Source: Cinclus cinclus (lineage: Eukaryota; Chordata; Aves; Passeriformes; Cinclidae). From it: a stretch of DNA of 64,000 nucleotides. The stretch covers positions 16,375,424 to 16,439,423 of the forward strand of contig NC_085047.1 of assembly GCF_963662255.1 (NCBI RefSeq), given 5' to 3'. Position 1 is the stretch's first letter. Every line of letters begins with the position of its first letter. A program made the translations under genes and the position numbers. The notes beneath the pieces are model-generated. The model ran no database searches. It was not told the origin of the DNA and was given only the letters and a program-made list of their open reading frames with translations. Shown here piece after piece: positions 63,206 to 64,000 of this stretch.

Positions 63206-63700
63206 TCATGGAATCACAGAGTTTTTAAGCTTGGAAGGGGCCTCTGGAGATCACCCTGTCCAACCCTTTCTGCCAAGGCAGGGTCACCTGGAACAGGTGA
63301 CAAAGGAATGAATCCAGGTGTGTTTGGAATATCTCCAGAGAGGGAGAATTCACAAGACTATTGTGCTGCCTGTTCCAGTGCTCTGCCCTCCTCCATGGAA
63401 AGAAGTTCTTCCTCATGTTTGAGTGAAACTTCTTGTGTTTCAGTTTATGGCCATTGCTCCTTGTCCTGTCACTGGGCACTACTGACAAAAGTCTGGCACC
63501 ACCCTCTTGGCATCCTCCTTGGAAATATTTATATGGATTATTGAGATCTCATATCAGTCTTCTCCAGATAAAACTCCAGACAGTTCCCACAGTCTCTTCT
63601 CGTAAGAGATGCTCCAGAACCCTCACCATCTTTGTGGCCTCTGCTGGACCCTCTCCAATAGCTCCATATCTTTCTAAGATCCAAAACTGCACAAACCAGA
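63206..63700 (-). mobile_element. CR1 LINE fragment in 5' flank of MAP3K7CL
   Basis: Antisense CR1 of another subfamily: TCATGGAATCACAGAGTTTT, GAAGGGGCCTCTGGAGATCA, then CTTGTCCTGTCACTGGGCAC and CACCATCTTTGTGGCCTCTG. It reaches the block before the AAAACTGCACA motif. About 495 bp, without an intact reverse transcriptase. Confidence 0.92.
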
Positions 63701-64000
63701 AGCCCACTGATTTGCATTTAAATATCAGCTCTCTGCTTTACACAATATTTAGTCACCTGAAACTACTCCTTTATGGGAATTGGCATATTTTCTAAAATGT
63801 GAGGCTATCATAGCATTCTGCATAGAGATCAAATTTGAAGATCAGGATGAATGATTTCACTATAATTGCTTTATCATCTATACATTCTTGGGATGATTGT
63901 GCTAAAACTCTCAACAACATCAACTCAAACAGCATTGTTTTAAAAGATCTTTAAATTACTTTATAAGAGTAAACTAGAGAAGATCTCAATTTTAAACAAT

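Overview
The window is vertebrate nuclear DNA, almost certainly from a bird. It carries about fifteen CR1 (chicken repeat 1) LINE fragments with the usual 3' end built on ATTCTATGATTCTATG, and no mammalian Alu, L1 or MIR. The genes have long AT-rich introns, and there is one sharply bounded CpG island. The species cannot be fixed from the sequence. Most open reading frames are chance ORFs in introns, intergenic DNA or CR1 relics.

One protein-coding gene can be read with confidence: MAP3K7CL (MAP3K7 C-terminal-like, also called TAK1-like) on the minus strand. Four coding exons (58312-58204, 50233-50175, 41844-41729, 32086-31906) join with GT-AG introns and matching phases into a 141-residue protein. 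It starts MITTARVPADKPVR and ends QYQKRQGSS, one residue shorter than the human 142-aa isoform. The second half is the charged, leucine-rich coiled coil shared with the C-terminus of the kinase TAK1. Two upstream exons also splice in frame. One at 58563 offers a better start codon (MAGSKQ). One ending at 61042 may extend the similarity to TAK1 further upstream.

Layout, left to right. 1-7240 is AT-rich DNA with one CR1 and no coding exon I can support; by synteny it is probably intron 1 of BACH1. 7241-8040 is a strong CpG island with a CCAAT box, an NRF1 palindrome and minus-strand splice donors. It is probably the BACH1 promoter and non-coding exon 1, since BACH1 lies just downstream of MAP3K7CL in the same orientation in vertebrates. 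8044-8201 is a perfect (CCCTT)n tract of about 31 copies. 8.2-31.5 kb is intergenic, with CR1 fragments, a (GT)n and a second perfect pentamer tract of opposite orientation, (GGGAA)n, at 22331-22475. 31.5-61.2 kb is MAP3K7CL. 61.2-64 kb is 5' flank with a CR1 at 63.2-63.7 kb. CCT8, the expected next neighbour, is not reached.

MAP3K7CL and BACH1 are placed by synteny and are not known to act together. No operon, phage, CRISPR array, tRNA or rRNA is present. I did not find an undescribed biological system. The best leads are the alternative in-frame 5' exons of MAP3K7CL and the pair of inverted AAGGG-type pentamer tracts, one of which abuts the CpG-island promoter.
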